Assembly (NCBI RefSeq): GCF_005404815.1
Contig: NZ_BJDF01000019.1
Location: forward strand, 1-64,000
DNA: 64,000 nt
Reading direction: 5' to 3'
Source of the DNA: Companilactobacillus huachuanensis
Lineage (GTDB): Bacteria; Bacillota; Bacilli; Lactobacillales; Lactobacillaceae
The notes beneath the pieces are model-generated. The model saw nothing but the letters and a program-made list of their open reading frames with translations. It did not search any database and had not been told where the DNA came from. Shown here one piece after another: positions 29,031-41,256 of this stretch; the first letter of the stretch is position 1, and every line of letters starts with the position of its first letter. Made by a program: the position numbers and the translations under genes.

Positions 29031-32000
29031 CTAGAATAATGATAGTTGATTTTCTTCAGGCATCCCATCTAATGCATGATTTTCAGTCATATATTCAATA
29101 ACTGTCTTCGAAACCTTACCACGTGTACTCAAATCTTGTTTAGATAAAAACGGTTTTTCTTCACGAGCAGCAATGATTTGTTTAGCAACGTTATCGCCCA
29201 GACCAGGAATGGCATTGAATGGTGCTAAAAGTGTTTTATCATCAATAATCTTGAACTCAAACGCATCGGATTTTTCGATATCTACCATCTTGATTTTAAA
29301 GCCACGTTCTAAACATTCATTAGCTAATTCTAATACAGTCAACAAATTCTTTTCTTTTGTTGAAGCGTCCATCCCTTTATCATTGATAGCCTTCATCGCT
29401 GATTTGACGGCGTCTTTACCAGTTGTCATCGAAACAAGGTCAAAATCATCAGCACGAACTGTGAAGTAAGCACTGTAATAATAAAGTGGATAGTGAACTT
29501 TAAAGTAAGCAATTCGAAGTGCCATGATAATGTAAGCCGTTGCATGGGCTCGAGGGAACATGTACTTGATTTTCAAACAAGAATCAATGTACCAATCCGG
29601 AACTTCAGCATCCTTCATGGCTTGCTTCCAGTCATCAGGAATACCACGTCCCTTACGAACATGCTCCATAATTTGGAAAGCCATCTGTGAATCCATACCA
29701 TAGTGGATCAAATCCATCATGATATTATCACGACAACCGATAACTTCCTTCAGAGTAACAATACCTTTATCAATCAACTCTTCTGCATTTCCTAACCACA
29801 CGTCAGTACCATGTGAAAGTCCTGAGATTTGCAGCAATTCAGCAAATGTTGTTGGATGAGTTTTTTCAAGCATGCCTCGAACAAAACGCGTACCGAATTC
29901 TGGAACGCCTAATGTACCAGTCTTTGAAAAGATTTGTTCCGGCGTAACTCCCAGAGAATCAGTGCTTCTGAAAAGCTCCATAACTTCAGGATCTTTAACG
30001 GGCAATGTCTTAGGGTCTATTCCTGACAAATCTTGTAACATACGAATCATCGTAGGATCATCATGTCCCAAAATATCAAGTTTTAAAATATTATCATGGA
30101 TTGAATGGAAATCAAAGTGAGTTGTCTTCCAAAGAGCCGACTGATCATCAGCTGGAAACTGAATAGGTGTGAAATCAAAGATGTCCATGTAATCAGGAAC
30201 AACAATGATTCCGGCCGGATGTTGACCTGTCGTTCGCTTAACACCAGTGGAACCAATAGCTAAACGTTCAACTTCAGCATTACGGAGATTTTTACCAGTT
30301 AGCTCTTGATAATTCTTCACGTAACCAAATGCTGTTCGATCGGCAATCGTACCGATAGTACCAGCACGGAACACGTGATCTTCACCAAACAATACTTTCG
30401 TATAATTATGCGCTACTGGTTGGTAGTCACCTGAGAAGTTCAAATCAATATCAGGGACCTTATCACCTTTAAAACCAAGGAAAGTTTCGAACGGAATATC
30501 CTGACCATCTTTTTCTAATTCAGTCCCACATTTAGGACAATTTTTATCAGGTAAATCATATCCTGAACCAACTTCACCTTTAGTAAAGAATTCAGAATAC
30601 TTACATTTAGGACAACGATAATGTGGTGGCAAAGGATTAACTTCAGTAATTCCAGTCATGGTAGCAACGAAACTAGAACCAACGGAACCACGAGAACCAA
30701 CCAAATATCCGTCTTTGTTGGACTTATAAACTAAACGTTGAGAAATCAAATAAATAACCGAGAAACCATTCCCGATAATACTCTTCAGTTCTTTATCCAT
30801 CCGTTCCTGAACAATTTCAGGTAGTGGATCACCATAGAGTTCATGGGCTTTGTTCAAGGTCAAGTTCTTAATTTCATCCTCGGCACCCTCCATCTTTGGA
30901 GTATAAAGCTTATCTTTAACCGGGGAGATATCATCAAGAGAGTCCATAATTTTCTTTGGATTATCAACTATAATTTCTTGTTCAGTTGCTTCATCCATGT
31001 AATCAAATTCATCAAACATTTCATTGGTTGTTCTGAATTGAACATCAGGCAATTCGGGACGACGTCCTAAAGCGTTACTCTTAACCGCCTTGATAACGAT
31101 GTCACGGTAAACTTTGTCGTGTTCGTCCAAATAATGAACATCCCCTGTTGCAAGAACCGGCTTATTCAATTCCTTACCCAACTTGACAATATTCTTTAAA
31201 ATTTCTTTCAAAGCGTTTTCGTCTTTAATAATCTTAATATCAATCAAGTGTTGGTATAAAGATCGTGGCATGACTTCCAAATAATCATAATATTGTGCCA
31301 ATTCACGTGTATCGTCATAACCTTTTTGCATCATACTCGTAAAAACTTCACCATTCTCACAAGCTGACCCGACGATAATACCCTCACGATATTTATTCAA
31401 CATACGTCTTGGTACACGAGCTGTCCGGTAATAATATTGTGTCATTGAATAGGACACGATTTTAAACATGTTTTTCAAACCAGCCTGTGTTTTAGCAATC
31501 AAGACTGCATGTGTTGGACGAGCTTGTTTATAAGCTTCTTCTCCACCAATATTATCGTTTAATTGTTCCACATTGTTGCTACCAAATTTATCTTCTAATT
31601 CAGCGAACAACTTGTACATCAAATAACCAGTCGTCTCAGCATCAGAATCAGCTCTATGGTGATGTTCCAAAACAATATTGTAGCGTTTGGCTAATGAATC
31701 CAACTTATGATTGCGGTATTCGGAATGCAATGTTCGTGACATTTCCAAAGTATCGATAACCGGCATTGCTAAACGTTCACGTCCCATACGAGTCAAAGCG
31801 GCATTCATAAAGCCCATATCAAAGGTAACATTGTGTCCAACTAGAATATCATCACCGATAAAGTCCATAAATTCGCCAACAATAACATTTTCATCAGGCT
31901 CATTCTCAACCATTTCAGTTGTGATACTAGTCAAATTGGTAGTGATTTCGGATAACGGATGACCTGGATTGATAAATTTATCAAATCGGTCAATAACTTC

Positions 32001-33332
32001 GCCATCCTTCATCTTGGTAGCACCAATTTCAATAATAGAATCATAAACGGCCGATAAACCTGTTGTTTCAGTATCGAAGATCACATATTCAGACCCTTCG
32101 AGTTTTTGATCTCGTAAGTTATAGGCAATTGGATTACCTTCATCAACTAAATCAATTTCAACACCATAGGCAATCTTAACTCCGAACTTTTTACCGGCAT
32201 TATACGCTTCTGGGAAGGCCTGCAAAGCCCGATGGTCGGTAATAGCAATTCCTGTTTGACCCCAATCACTAGCACGTTTGATCAAATCAGTTGCACTAGG
32301 AATAGCATCCATCTGACTCATATTAGTATGTGCATGAAATTCGATTCGTTTATTACCCTCTTCAGCAGTATCTTGTCTCGATTCATGCTTAATGATGTTA
32401 ATATCCTGAGCCATAATAACCAATTCACGTGAGAAATTATCCTCTTGCACACTACCACGAACTCTGATCCAAGCACCGGTATCCAATGAATCAAAGAAAG
32501 CTTCATCATCTTCACCATTTGAAAACTTCTTGATACTGAACGATGATGTGTAATCAGTTACTTTCAAAATCAACAGTGACCGACCAGATTTAAGCTTACG
32601 GACGTCAATATCAAAGACGTATCCCTCAACAGCCTTGCCACGATCTTCTTCAATAATATCAACCATTTGGGTTATTTCTTGATCATTAGGAATCTTGCGT
32701 CCAACTTTAGAAACATTTCCAACCGGTTTGGCGGCCTTCTTCTCACTGACTTCCTTGGCTTTAGCTTGAAACTCCTTAGCCTTCTCAGCCGCAGCGGCCT
32801 TCATAGCAGCTTCTTTTTCTTGTGACTTATTCTGGTCGATATTAGTTCGAATCTTAAAGTCAGGGAAACCAAGACTGCTGTACTCGGCCTGTAGTCCATT
32901 CAACAAATTACCATCGATCACTCCGGCCATAAAATCATTTGAGACATCAAAAAAGACGTGTCCATCATCCATATAAGGCGGTGTTTGACTAATTCGGCTA
33001 ATAACCATTGGTGAATTTACACCACAATCATTTAAAACATAATTCCAATAATCCTTAATATCTTTTTCCCTTAACTCAGCTCTGGTGGTAGTTATCTCAA
33101 AATTAATTTGAGCAATTCCATCAAAACTAGCTTTCAGAGCTTTGACAAAAGTCAAAAATTCATCGAATGGTAATACGTCTGTGAACTCAAAAAAGAACGT
33201 CCAACGCTTACTACTCTTATGAACCTCTAGCTTACTCAATTTTCCGTCAGCAAAGGAATCAGTTGAATTTAAGAGACTATCTAATTTAATTTGCTTAACA
33301 AGTATTTCAAAAAGTTGTTTTGTATCTGACAT
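29031..33332 (-). CDS. polC: DNA polymerase III alpha subunit, PolC type
   Basis: PolC is the main replicative polymerase of low-GC Gram-positives, with built-in proofreading. The 1433-residue protein has an OB-fold region, a PHP domain ([13 protein letters not shown], about 330) split by a DEDD exonuclease insert ([17 protein letters not shown]), the Zn-binding CPKCKY/CPKCGTE pair, the polymerase core with [12 protein letters not shown] and a C-terminal helix-hairpin-helix region. Length is normal. It follows proS with a short hairpin between. Confidence 0.98.
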   Translation of the reverse strand: MSDTKQLFEILVKQIKLDSLLNSTDSFADGKLSKLEVHKSSKRWTFFFEFTDVLPFDEFLTFVKALKASFDGIAQINFEITTTRAELREKDIKDYWNYVLNDCGVNSPMVISRISQTPPYMDDGHVFFDVSNDFMAGVIDGNLLNGLQAEYSSLGFPDFKIRTNIDQNKSQEKEAAMKAAAAEKAKEFQAKAKEVSEKKAAKPVGNVSKVGRKIPNDQEITQMVDIIEEDRGKAVEGYVFDIDVRKLKSGRSLLILKVTDYTSSFSIKKFSNGEDDEAFFDSLDTGAWIRVRGSVQEDNFSRELVIMAQDINIIKHESRQDTAEEGNKRIEFHAHTNMSQMDAIPSATDLIKRASDWGQTGIAITDHRALQAFPEAYNAGKKFGVKIAYGVEIDLVDEGNPIAYNLRDQKLEGSEYVIFDTETTGLSAVYDSIIEIGATKMKDGEVIDRFDKFINPGHPLSEITTNLTSITTEMVENEPDENVIVGEFMDFIGDDILVGHNVTFDMGFMNAALTRMGRERLAMPVIDTLEMSRTLHSEYRNHKLDSLAKRYNIVLEHHHRADSDAETTGYLMYKLFAELEDKFGSNNVEQLNDNIGGEEAYKQARPTHAVLIAKTQAGLKNMFKIVSYSMTQYYYRTARVPRRMLNKYREGIIVGSACENGEVFTSMMQKGYDDTRELAQYYDYLEVMPRSLYQHLIDIKIIKDENALKEILKNIVKLGKELNKPVLATGDVHYLDEHDKVYRDIVIKAVKSNALGRRPELPDVQFRTTNEMFDEFDYMDEATEQEIIVDNPKKIMDSLDDISPVKDKLYTPKMEGAEDEIKNLTLNKAHELYGDPLPEIVQERMDKELKSIIGNGFSVIYLISQRLVYKSNKDGYLVGSRGSVGSSFVATMTGITEVNPLPPHYRCPKCKYSEFFTKGEVGSGYDLPDKNCPKCGTELEKDGQDIPFETFLGFKGDKVPDIDLNFSGDYQPVAHNYTKVLFGEDHVFRAGTIGTIADRTAFGYVKNYQELTGKNLRNAEVERLAIGSTGVKRTTGQHPAGIIVVPDYMDIFDFTPIQFPADDQSALWKTTHFDFHSIHDNILKLDILGHDDPTMIRMLQDLSGIDPKTLPVKDPEVMELFRSTDSLGVTPEQIFSKTGTLGVPEFGTRFVRGMLEKTHPTTFAELLQISGLSHGTDVWLGNAEELIDKGIVTLKEVIGCRDNIMMDLIHYGMDSQMAFQIMEHVRKGRGIPDDWKQAMKDAEVPDWYIDSCLKIKYMFPRAHATAYIIMALRIAYFKVHYPLYYYSAYFTVRADDFDLVSMTTGKDAVKSAMKAINDKGMDASTKEKNLLTVLELANECLERGFKIKMVDIEKSDAFEFKIIDDKTLLAPFNAIPGLGDNVAKQIIAAREEKPFLSKQDLSTRGKVSKTVIEYMTENHALDGMPEENQLSLF

Positions 33333-33350
33333 ATTCTACCCTTCAAAAAT

Positions 33351-33368
33351 AAAAAAAGGCCTAAGCCT
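33351..33368 (-). terminator. Short hairpin between proS and polC
   Basis: AGGC-TTAG-GCCT followed by TTTTTTTATTTTT on the minus strand, then the AAGGG site of polC. The stem is short, so it is likely leaky. Confidence 0.5.
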
Positions 33369-33370
33369 CA

Positions 33371-35077
33371 TTACTGATTCTTAAGCAATATTTTTACTGA
33401 ATTTACTAATTCATCTTTACTTACTTCAATTGTTTCGCCAGTACTTCTAATCTTAAGCTCCACAATATTATCGGCGGCTTTTTTACCAACAGTGATTCGA
33501 ATAGGAATACCCATTAAATCAGAGTCTGCAAATTTAACACCGGGACGTTCTTTACGATCATCAAGTAAAACATCATAACCTTCATCTTGCAACAATGTTA
33601 CGAGTTCGTCACTTAATTTTCCTTGAACATCATCATTGTACTTGATTGGAACAACGTGAATTTGGTAAGGAGCCAATTGTGCTGGCCAAATGATACCATT
33701 TTCATCACTGTGTTGTTCAATAATTGCAGAGAGCAATCTTGAAATACCAATTCCGTAACACCCCATAATCAATGGATTTGATTTACCATTTTCATCCAAG
33801 AAGTTAGCACCGAGTGCTTTAGAGAACTTAGTACCCAATTTGAAAATATGACCAATTTCAATACCACGAGTAAATTTGATATGACCATGACCATCCGGAG
33901 AAGTTTCTCCCTCTTTGATAACACGGAAATCTCTAAATTCGGGCATTTCATCAGTAATATCCTCAAAATTAGCATTGATAAAGTGACGGTCTTCTTTGTT
34001 AGGACCAACAACGAAGTTAGTCAAACCAACAAGTGAACTGTCAAACAATACCTTAACCTTGTCATCGATACCCTTAGGTCCGATAAATCCGGGCACACTG
34101 TGGAAAACATCTTTGACTTCATCAGGAGTAGCTTCTCGTAGGAAGTCTGCACCTAAATAGTTTTTAATTTTAACATCATTAGCTTCGTAATCGCCACGAA
34201 TCATAACCATTACTGGTTCGTCGTCAGCCATGTAAGCTACGGCCTTCATGATTCTTGCGGGTTCAACTTTTAGAAGTGCAGCTAATGTATCAATTGTGTG
34301 AACATTTGGCGTGTCTACTTCTTCAACAGATTTCTTTTCTTCAGTAGGATTCTCATCCATCTTACTTGCAGCCATTTCCAAATTAGCAGAATAATCTGAT
34401 TCATCAGAATATGCAATCGTATCTTCACCGATAGGGGCAATAGCAGAAAATTCCTTCGAATCAGTTCCGCCCATAGCTCCAGCATCACCAATAATTGAAC
34501 GATAGTTCAAGCCACATGCATCAAAAATATTACGGTAAGCTTGTTCCATTTGATTGAAAACAACATCCAGTTGTTCTTTATTAGCTGTAAATGAATATGC
34601 ATCCTTCATCAAGAATTCACGACCACGTAACAATCCATAACGAGGACGATCTTCATCACGATACTTCATCTGCATTTGATATAAAACAAGTGGCAATTTC
34701 TTGTAACTGTTCAAGCCTTCCTTAACCACACTCGTAAATGTTTCTTCGTGGGTAGGTCCTAAAACAAATTCCCTTTCGTGACGATCCTTCATCTTGAAAA
34801 GATTGTCGCCATATGTTTCGTAACGACCACTTTCTTTCCACAAATCAGCTGGCAAAATTGCTGGCATCTGCATTTCAACAGCGTCAATTTTGCCCATTTC
34901 TTTGCGCATTAAATCCTCAAGTTTACGAATTACTGACCAAGCTAATGGCAAGTAAGCGTATACACCGGCAGAAACCTGTCTGATGTATCCCGCTCTCAAC
35001 ATTAATTGGTGACTGACTGCTTCAGCATCTGAAGGAGTTTGTTTTAGTGTTGGAATATATAATTTTGATTGTTTCAA
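33371..35077 (-). CDS. proS: Prolyl-tRNA synthetase
   Basis: ProS charges tRNA-Pro. The 568-residue class IIa enzyme has motif 1 region at [19 protein letters not shown], motif 2 with [22 protein letters not shown], an inserted YbaK-like editing domain (about 240-380) and motif 3 [14 protein letters not shown], then an anticodon-binding domain. This is the bacterial long form. It lies 14 bases after rseP. No T-box is visible in front. Confidence 0.97.
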   Translation of the reverse strand: MKQSKLYIPTLKQTPSDAEAVSHQLMLRAGYIRQVSAGVYAYLPLAWSVIRKLEDLMRKEMGKIDAVEMQMPAILPADLWKESGRYETYGDNLFKMKDRHEREFVLGPTHEETFTSVVKEGLNSYKKLPLVLYQMQMKYRDEDRPRYGLLRGREFLMKDAYSFTANKEQLDVVFNQMEQAYRNIFDACGLNYRSIIGDAGAMGGTDSKEFSAIAPIGEDTIAYSDESDYSANLEMAASKMDENPTEEKKSVEEVDTPNVHTIDTLAALLKVEPARIMKAVAYMADDEPVMVMIRGDYEANDVKIKNYLGADFLREATPDEVKDVFHSVPGFIGPKGIDDKVKVLFDSSLVGLTNFVVGPNKEDRHFINANFEDITDEMPEFRDFRVIKEGETSPDGHGHIKFTRGIEIGHIFKLGTKFSKALGANFLDENGKSNPLIMGCYGIGISRLLSAIIEQHSDENGIIWPAQLAPYQIHVVPIKYNDDVQGKLSDELVTLLQDEGYDVLLDDRKERPGVKFADSDLMGIPIRITVGKKAADNIVELKIRSTGETIEVSKDELVNSVKILLKNQ

Positions 35078-35091
35078 GTTCTTTTATCCCC

Positions 35092-36360
35092 CTATTTTAT
35101 AAAGAAACGCTGGATATCATTCCATGTTACAGCAACCATCAGTAGTACCAAAATTCCGACACCTATCAAGGTGATAACATTTTCATACTGTTCAGGAATT
35201 GGCTTTCTTCTAATTGCTTCCACGATATTTAATAAGATTTTTCCACCATCTAAGGCTGGGATAGGTATCAAGTTAACAATCCCCAAATTCATCGATAACA
35301 TTGATGTGAACAAAATAATATTGATCAATCCTGTTGAGGCCACTTTGGAAGTCATTGAATAAATCCCAACTGGACCTGACAACTGATTAATATTAAAGCC
35401 ACCGGAAACCATCTTGCCTAAGGCGTGAAAAATTGTTAATGAGGTGCTCCAGCTATACGTAAATCCATATTTAATCTTACCAAGGACAGATGAATCTAAT
35501 TTAGCGGTAATTCCAATCATGCCATAACTTTGACCTGATTGTTTTACTGTCTTGGGAGTTAATTTAATTTGTTCAGTTTTTTTACCATCTTGAACATTTA
35601 ACGTTACTCTTTTACCAGGATTATTTTGAATACTCTCAGTCAAAGTAGCCCAAGAGTTCGTTTTCTTCCCGTTAACGCTAAGAATCTTATCATTCGCCTT
35701 TAACCCAGCTTTTTGAGCCACAGAGTTATTTTGAACTCCGCCTAGTTGATTAGTGCCAGTACCAACTGAACCCATCATAAAAGCCGCAAGAATGGCTGCT
35801 ACGATAGCCAAGATAAAGTTATTGAATGGACCAGCAAAGTTGGTGATCATTCGTTTCCAAACAGAAACTGATTGCAATTGTACATCACGAGGAGCGATTT
35901 GAACCTCAGTTCCGTCCTCTTCAACAATCGTTGCATCATGATCAACTGAATATTTTTTGGTGACAGACTCGTCGCCGTTTTCGTATCCTTCAATGATTAA
36001 ATCATCGACAAGGTCAGCTTTTGAGATTTGAACTGGAACCGCGTTTGCATCATAAACTTTACTTGAAGTTATTATTTTTGTTACTTTGTCGTCATCATTC
36101 AATACTAAAGATGACATAGTTCCGGGTTGAATCTCAGAGTCATCTTCCTGAGCACCAGCCATTCGAACATAACCACCCAAAGGCAAAAGTCTCAAGGTGT
36201 ATGTCGTATGATTTTTTCTGTATGCCACAATTTTAGGACCCATTCCAACAGAAAATTCCCGAACTAAAATTCCGGATTTTTTTGCTGCATAATAGTGTCC
36301 AAATTCATGAACGACCACTAAGATTCCAAAAACGATTATAAATGTAATTATCGCGGTCAT
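35092..36360 (-). CDS. rseP: Intramembrane zinc metalloprotease RseP (site-2 protease)
   Basis: RseP-type proteases cleave transmembrane segments of anti-sigma factors and signal peptides. The 422-residue membrane protein has the zinc motif HEFGH at 18-22, a PDZ domain in the middle (VQNNSVAQKAGLKANDKILSV is its core region) and the second motif IPIPALDGGK near the C-terminus. I chose the ATG giving MTAIITF, which follows GGAGG. It sits between cdsA and proS, the common firmicute order. Confidence 0.95.
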   Translation of the reverse strand: MTAIITFIIVFGILVVVHEFGHYYAAKKSGILVREFSVGMGPKIVAYRKNHTTYTLRLLPLGGYVRMAGAQEDDSEIQPGTMSSLVLNDDDKVTKIITSSKVYDANAVPVQISKADLVDDLIIEGYENGDESVTKKYSVDHDATIVEEDGTEVQIAPRDVQLQSVSVWKRMITNFAGPFNNFILAIVAAILAAFMMGSVGTGTNQLGGVQNNSVAQKAGLKANDKILSVNGKKTNSWATLTESIQNNPGKRVTLNVQDGKKTEQIKLTPKTVKQSGQSYGMIGITAKLDSSVLGKIKYGFTYSWSTSLTIFHALGKMVSGGFNINQLSGPVGIYSMTSKVASTGLINIILFTSMLSMNLGIVNLIPIPALDGGKILLNIVEAIRRKPIPEQYENVITLIGVGILVLLMVAVTWNDIQRFFIK

Positions 36361-36382
36361 TTTAACCTCCACTAGCTGTTGT

Positions 36383-37177
36383 TTATACTAAACCAAAAAT
36401 GTGTAACAAAGGTAGCACGATCAACATGCTATCGAAACGATCCAAAATCCCACCATGACCTGGAAGGATATTTCCGGAATCTTTCACTTTATAAAATCTC
36501 TTATAGGCAGACTCAATCAAGTCACCCATTTGTCCCATAATTGAGAGCACAAAAGCAATCATCAACATTGTTGTCATTGAATACTCTTGTGGAACAAAAT
36601 ACATGTAGACACCGGAAAGAATCAAAGCCATGATAATTCCAGCAATGGTACCTTCCCAAGTTTTGTTAGGACTAATTGAAGGCCACAATTTGTGTTTACC
36701 AATTTTTCTACCAAAAGTATAAGCAAAAATATCAGTTGACCAAACAACAATTAAGGCATACATCAAAAGACCTAGACCAGGAGCTGAATTTCTAACGGCT
36801 GCCAAGTAATGGAAACCAGTACCAATATAAAGCATCGATACAGCTGACACACCGGCATCCTCAAAGTTAAATTTGTTTTTAGTTAAAACTGTAATGATCA
36901 ATAGGATAATCGAGAACACATAAAACAAATCTAACCGTGTGAAACTTTTTGGGAACCAACCATTGTAAAAAGCATCAGGCACAACTAAGGCCAATGTTCC
37001 TAAAATAGTTACCAAAAAGTCCATTGAAACGATGATTCTTTTACGCATGATATAAACTTCAAATACACCAACTGCAGCTAAAGCTACCGCAGCAACTTCA
37101 AGCCACACTCCACCAGCAAGCAATATGGGAATAAAGATTGCTAGAGCAATAACAGCAGTGATTACACGTTGTCTCAT
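36383..37177 (-). CDS. cdsA: Phosphatidate cytidylyltransferase
   Basis: CdsA makes CDP-diacylglycerol from phosphatidate and CTP at the membrane, the branch point to phosphatidylglycerol and cardiolipin. The 264-residue protein has about eight membrane segments, WPSISPNKTWEG and the C-terminal signature GHGGILDRFDSMLIVLP. It lies between uppS and rseP with short gaps. Confidence 0.96.
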   Translation of the reverse strand: MRQRVITAVIALAIFIPILLAGGVWLEVAAVALAAVGVFEVYIMRKRIIVSMDFLVTILGTLALVVPDAFYNGWFPKSFTRLDLFYVFSIILLIITVLTKNKFNFEDAGVSAVSMLYIGTGFHYLAAVRNSAPGLGLLMYALIVVWSTDIFAYTFGRKIGKHKLWPSISPNKTWEGTIAGIIMALILSGVYMYFVPQEYSMTTMLMIAFVLSIMGQMGDLIESAYKRFYKVKDSGNILPGHGGILDRFDSMLIVLPLLHIFGLV

Positions 37178-37195
37178 AATTTTCCCCCAAACTAA

Positions 37196-37939
37196 CTAAA
37201 CAGAACCGTATCGACGATCTCGTCTGTCAAATTCTTTAATATCCTCAATCAAATTATCAACTGTATAGTTAGGCCAATATGCTTTATCAAAAATCATTTC
37301 TGAATAAGCTAATTGCCACAACATAAAGTTAGAGATTCTTTCTTCGCCACTTGTTCTGATCAAAAGGTCAGGGTCAGCCAAATCTCCAAGTTGACCAGTC
37401 AATAAATGATTTTCAAACATCGAGTCATCGATTTTCTCTGGATCAATTGAACCATCAACTGCCTCGATTGCCAAACTTTTAGCAGCATGCACAATTTCAG
37501 CACGACCACCATAATTAAAGGCAAAGTTGAGGATCATTCCAGTATTATCCTTTGTGTCCTCAACTGCCTTTAATACAACTTTTCTAGTTCTGTCTGGTAA
37601 ATGATCCGTAAATCCAGTTACCATTACTTTAATATTTTCTTTTATCAAATCGGGCATAAATGTTCCAAAAAAATCTACTGGCAAACGCATCAAGAAGTTG
37701 ACTTCTTTGCTTGGTCGGCTCCAATTCTCCGTTGAAAATGCATAGAGACTCAAAACCTTTACTCCCAAATGACTGGCTGCTGTTGCAATCGTTTTGACAT
37801 TATTCATGCCTTCTTTATGTCCAGCAATACGTGGTTGACCTTTTTCTTTAGCCCAACGACCATTGCCGTCCATAATAATTGCAATGTGCTTAGGAACAGA
37901 TATTTCAGGATCCAATTGTCTCTTATTATCCTCTGCCAT
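37196..37939 (-). CDS. uppS: Undecaprenyl diphosphate synthase
   Basis: UppS elongates farnesyl diphosphate with isopentenyl units to the C55 carrier for cell-wall synthesis. The 247-residue cis-prenyltransferase has the catalytic Asp24 in IIMDGNGRWAK, the NFAFNYGGRAEI motif and RTSGEERISNFM near the C-terminus. It follows frr by five bases. Confidence 0.97.
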   Translation of the reverse strand: MAEDNKRQLDPEISVPKHIAIIMDGNGRWAKEKGQPRIAGHKEGMNNVKTIATAASHLGVKVLSLYAFSTENWSRPSKEVNFLMRLPVDFFGTFMPDLIKENIKVMVTGFTDHLPDRTRKVVLKAVEDTKDNTGMILNFAFNYGGRAEIVHAAKSLAIEAVDGSIDPEKIDDSMFENHLLTGQLGDLADPDLLIRTSGEERISNFMLWQLAYSEMIFDKAYWPNYTVDNLIEDIKEFDRRDRRYGSV

Positions 37940-37944
37940 CGAGA

Positions 37945-38505
37945 TTAACCTTCAGTGATTTCTTTTTCTTTGGCTGCGGCCAACTTGTCAATTTCTGCAA
38001 TTGCATCGTCAGTCACTTTTTGAACATCTTTTTCCAATGTATGGAATTCATCTTCAGTAATATCGCTAGCCTTTTGTTGCTTCTTTAAATCGTCCATAGC
38101 TTCACGACGAACGTTTCTAACAGCAATACGACCACCCTCGGCCTCTTTACCAACTTGCTTAGCAATTTCTTGTCTGCGTTCACCAGTAAGTTGTGGGATA
38201 ACCAAACGAATAACACTACCATCATTAGCTGGATTCAAACCAAGGTCTGATGAGTTGATAGCATGTTCAATGTCATCTAGTGATGATTTGTCATAAGGTG
38301 TGATCAAAAGAACACGTGCTTCAGGAATATTGATTGAGGCAACTTGGTTCAAAGGAACATCACTACCATAGTATGAAACCATTACATTACTCAAAATTGA
38401 AGCGTTAGCTTTACCAGCACGGATGTTAGCCAATTCACGGTTTAAAACCTCAGTTGACTTCTTCATGTTTTCTTTAGCTTTGGAAATAGCTTTATTTGTC
38501 ATCAT
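37945..38505 (-). CDS. frr: Ribosome recycling factor
   Basis: RRF, with EF-G, splits post-termination ribosomes. The 186-residue protein has [18 protein letters not shown] and the C-terminal three-helix bundle ([22 protein letters not shown]). Two adjacent ATGs follow AGGGTGGTA; the first is taken as start, but the second, giving 185 residues, is equally possible. It overlaps the pyrH end by 14 bases. Confidence 0.97.
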   Translation of the reverse strand: MMTNKAISKAKENMKKSTEVLNRELANIRAGKANASILSNVMVSYYGSDVPLNQVASINIPEARVLLITPYDKSSLDDIEHAINSSDLGLNPANDGSVIRLVIPQLTGERRQEIAKQVGKEAEGGRIAVRNVRREAMDDLKKQQKASDITEDEFHTLEKDVQKVTDDAIAEIDKLAAAKEKEITEG

Positions 38506-39226
38506 TACCACCCTTTATAATTGTTCCGATATTTTCACCTTGAACAACCTTTTTAATATTTTCAGGCTTATTCAAGTTGAATACGATCAATGGAATATTG
38601 TTATCCATTGACAATGATGAAGCTGTTGTATCCATAACACCGAGATTCTTATTAATAATATCAAGTTGTGTCAATTCTGAATACTTCTTAGCATTTGGAT
38701 CTTTCTTAGGATCAGCTGAGTATACACCATCAACATTGTTCTTAGCCATTAAAATAACGTCAGCTTCGATTTCAGCTGCACGCAAGACTGAAGTTGTATC
38801 AGTTGAGAAGTAAGGATTACCAGTACCACCAGCAAAGATAACTACACGACCTTTTTCAAGGTGTCTGATAGCCTTTCTTCTAATATATGGTTCAGCAACT
38901 TGACGCATCTCAATAGAAGTTTGAACGCGTGTTGGGACACCAATATGCTCTAGTCCATCTTGTAGGGCCAAACCATTCATAACAGTGGCCATCATACCCA
39001 TGTAATCAGCTTGAGCACGATCCATACCCATTTCAGCACCTGTTTCTCCGCGCCAAATATTACCACCACCACAAACGATAGCTACTTGAACACCTAAGTC
39101 GTGAACACTCTTAATTTGTTCAGCTATTTTTTTGATAACTGGGGGGTTAATACCAAATCCCTTTTCTCCAGCTAATGCTTCTCCAGAAACTTTTAAAATT
39201 ACTCTTTTATACTTGATATCAGGCAT
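38492..39226 (-). CDS. pyrH: Uridylate kinase
   Basis: PyrH phosphorylates UMP to UDP. The 244-residue amino acid kinase-fold protein has [19 protein letters not shown] and [14 protein letters not shown]. It precedes frr with overlap. It starts a unit pyrH-frr-uppS-cdsA-rseP-proS-polC and is separated from tsf by a terminator and promoter. Confidence 0.97.
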   Translation of the reverse strand: MPDIKYKRVILKVSGEALAGEKGFGINPPVIKKIAEQIKSVHDLGVQVAIVCGGGNIWRGETGAEMGMDRAQADYMGMMATVMNGLALQDGLEHIGVPTRVQTSIEMRQVAEPYIRRKAIRHLEKGRVVIFAGGTGNPYFSTDTTSVLRAAEIEADVILMAKNNVDGVYSADPKKDPNAKKYSELTQLDIINKNLGVMDTTASSLSMDNNIPLIVFNLNKPENIKKVVQGENIGTIIKGGNDDK

Positions 39227-39256
39227 AAGTACTCTCCTTTAATTTTGCTACTAAAT

Positions 39257-39265
39257 ATTTTAACA
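39257..39265 (-). promoter_or_regulatory. Candidate pyrH promoter, extended -10
   Basis: TGTTAAAAT on the minus strand matches TGnTAAAAT, 31 bases before the pyrH ATG. No convincing -35 is seen. Confidence 0.45.
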
Positions 39266-39339
39266 TATTCGCTACACTAAAATTATCTATTCACTATTTT
39301 TAAATAAAAAACGCTCGGTTACAACCCTTTATACAAAGA

Positions 39340-39379
39340 AAAGGTCGTTTAATTCAAAAAATTGAATTAAGCGACCTTT
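39340..39379 (-). terminator. Terminator of rpsB-tsf
   Basis: AAAGGTCG-TTAATTC and GAATTAA-CGACCTTT pair 20 bases after the tsf stop; the minus-strand read ends in TTTTCTTTG. Confidence 0.75.
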
Positions 39380-39399
39380 CTCAAAAATAAATAAATTTA

Positions 39400-40278
39400 T
39401 TAGTTGTTCATTTGGTTCTTTACTTCTTCAGCGAAATCTTCTTGTTTCTTTTCGATTCCTTCGCCGACTTCGTAACGAACGTATGAAATTAATTTACTGT
39501 TCTTTGAATCAACGAATTGTTGAACAGTCATATCTGAATCCTTAACAAACTCTTGATCAGCCAAACTAATTTCTGACAAGTATTTGTTCAAACGGCCTTC
39601 AACGATTCTTGGAATGATTTTTTCAGGTTTACCTTCAGCTTTTGTTTCTTCAGTAAAGATAGCCTTTTCATGTTCAAGAACATCAGCAGGAACTTGTTCA
39701 CGACTCATGTACTTAGGGTTGATAGCAGCAACGTGCATAGCAACATCCTTAGCAGCATCTTCGTCTGTACCTTCAAGAGTAACAATAGCACCAATTAGGC
39801 CACCATTATGTAGGTATGAACCAAATACTTGTGCATCAGTCTTATCAAGAACTTGGAAACGTCTCAAGCTGATTTTTTCACCGATAACAGCTGTTAAGCC
39901 TGTGATAGCGTCGTTAACTGAACCTTCACCAAGACTTAAAGCTAATGCTTCGTCCATAGTCTTTGGTTCGTTTTCAACAATAGCTTTACCAACTGAGTTA
40001 ACAAGATTGATAAACTTATCATTTGATGAAACAAAATCTGTTTCTGAGTTAACTTCGATGATAGCAGCCTTGTTACCTGAGATTTCGATATGTGTTAAAC
40101 CTTCAGCAGCAATGTTTCCACTCTTCTTAGCAGCCTTAGCAATACCTTTTTCTCTTAACAAGTCAACAGCTTTGTCCATGTCTCCATCAGCAGAAACCAA
40201 TGCCTTTTTAGCATCCATCATACCAACGCTTGTCTTATCACGTAATTCTTTAACTTGAGCAGCAGTAATTTTAGCCAT
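39400..40278 (-). CDS. tsf: Elongation factor Ts
   Basis: EF-Ts regenerates EF-Tu-GTP. The 292-residue product begins [22 protein letters not shown] after GGAGG, and shows the [13 protein letters not shown] and HVAAINPKY motifs. An in-frame start 33 bases upstream has no ribosome binding site and is rejected. It follows rpsB by 71 bases. Confidence 0.97.
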   Translation of the reverse strand: MAKITAAQVKELRDKTSVGMMDAKKALVSADGDMDKAVDLLREKGIAKAAKKSGNIAAEGLTHIEISGNKAAIIEVNSETDFVSSNDKFINLVNSVGKAIVENEPKTMDEALALSLGEGSVNDAITGLTAVIGEKISLRRFQVLDKTDAQVFGSYLHNGGLIGAIVTLEGTDEDAAKDVAMHVAAINPKYMSREQVPADVLEHEKAIFTEETKAEGKPEKIIPRIVEGRLNKYLSEISLADQEFVKDSDMTVQQFVDSKNSKLISYVRYEVGEGIEKKQEDFAEEVKNQMNN

Positions 40279-40349
40279 TCGTAAATCCTCCAGTCGTATA
40301 AATAAAGCCATCTTACTCAGATGACTCTATTTTACGGATATTATTTTAA

Positions 40350-41150
40350 TTATTTATTATCGTTATTGTTTGTTGCGTTTGCCAAATCTTCAATTGACTT
40401 GTCATCAGCAGCGTCTGTCTTGTTGTCATCTTTCTTGTCAGCAAAGTCAGCATCAGAAACAGCTTCTTCACCTTGCTTGCCTTCAACGATAGCGTCAGCC
40501 ATCTTAGCAGTAATCAATCTTACGGCACGGATAGCATCATCATTTGAAGGAATGATAACATCAATAGGATCTGGATCTGTATTTGTATCAACCATAGCTA
40601 CGATAGGAATATTAAGCTTCTTTGCTTCATTAACAGCAATGTTTTCCTTGTGAGGGTCAACGATGAACATAACATCAGGGATTCTTGGCATATCTTCGAT
40701 ACCACCAAGGAACTTCTCTAACTTAGCTTGTTGCTTTGTAAGCAAAGCAACTTCTTTCTTAGGTAGACGTTCAAAAGTACCATCAGTGGCCATAGCCTTG
40801 ATTTCCTTTAATCTCTTGATACGTTTTTGGATTGTGTTCCAGTTAGTCAAAGTACCACCTAACCAACGATGGTTAACGTAATATTGACCTGCACGTGTAG
40901 CTTCTTCAGCAACAGCGTCTTGAGCTTGCTTCTTTGTACCAACGAATAGGAAAATTCCGTTATCACCGGCAACAGCCTTCATATAGTTGTAAGCATCGTC
41001 AATCATGCGAACAGTCTTTTGTAAATCAATGATGTAAATACCATTTCTTTGTGTAAAGATAAATGGCTTCATCTTAGGGTTCCAGCGTCTTGTTTGGTGG
41101 CCAAAATGTACACCGGCTTCGAGCAATTGTTTCATAGAAATAACTGACAT
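40350..41150 (-). CDS. rpsB: 30S ribosomal protein S2
   Basis: The 266-residue product begins [21 protein letters not shown] after AGGAGG and has the S2 core with [12 protein letters not shown] and [10 protein letters not shown]. The last 40 residues are an Asp/Asn/Lys-rich low-complexity tail found in several lactic acid bacteria. A structured leader and a good promoter lie immediately upstream. Confidence 0.97.
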   Translation of the reverse strand: MSVISMKQLLEAGVHFGHQTRRWNPKMKPFIFTQRNGIYIIDLQKTVRMIDDAYNYMKAVAGDNGIFLFVGTKKQAQDAVAEEATRAGQYYVNHRWLGGTLTNWNTIQKRIKRLKEIKAMATDGTFERLPKKEVALLTKQQAKLEKFLGGIEDMPRIPDVMFIVDPHKENIAVNEAKKLNIPIVAMVDTNTDPDPIDVIIPSNDDAIRAVRLITAKMADAIVEGKQGEEAVSDADFADKKDDNKTDAADDKSIEDLANATNNNDNK

Positions 41151-41176
41151 AAATAGTTCCTCCTGGTTTTTACCTC

Positions 41177-41248
41177 CACTCAAGTCATGTCTGACTGAAA
41201 CGCTTGCGCGCACCATCAATCAAATCGTTGAGTGTGTGTATTCAATAC
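41177..41248 (-). ncRNA. Candidate rpsB leader RNA structure
   Basis: On the minus strand CACTCAA (41234-41228) can pair with TTGAGTG (41183-41177), enclosing a GCGC-rich segment, with a TGTATT-GAATACA hairpin just before. The enclosed loop holds GGTGCGCGC and AAGCGTTTCAGTCAGACATGAC-type sequence. It lies between the promoter and the S2 start, the place for S2 autoregulation. I know of no described S2 leader in this group. Confidence 0.4.
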
Positions 41249-41256
41249 AGGTAAAT

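Noticed and set aside
41169-41255. Outer AGGTAAA/TTTACCT stem of the rpsB leader
   Set aside because: The 5' arm lies between the -10 and the expected transcription start, so it is probably not in the RNA.
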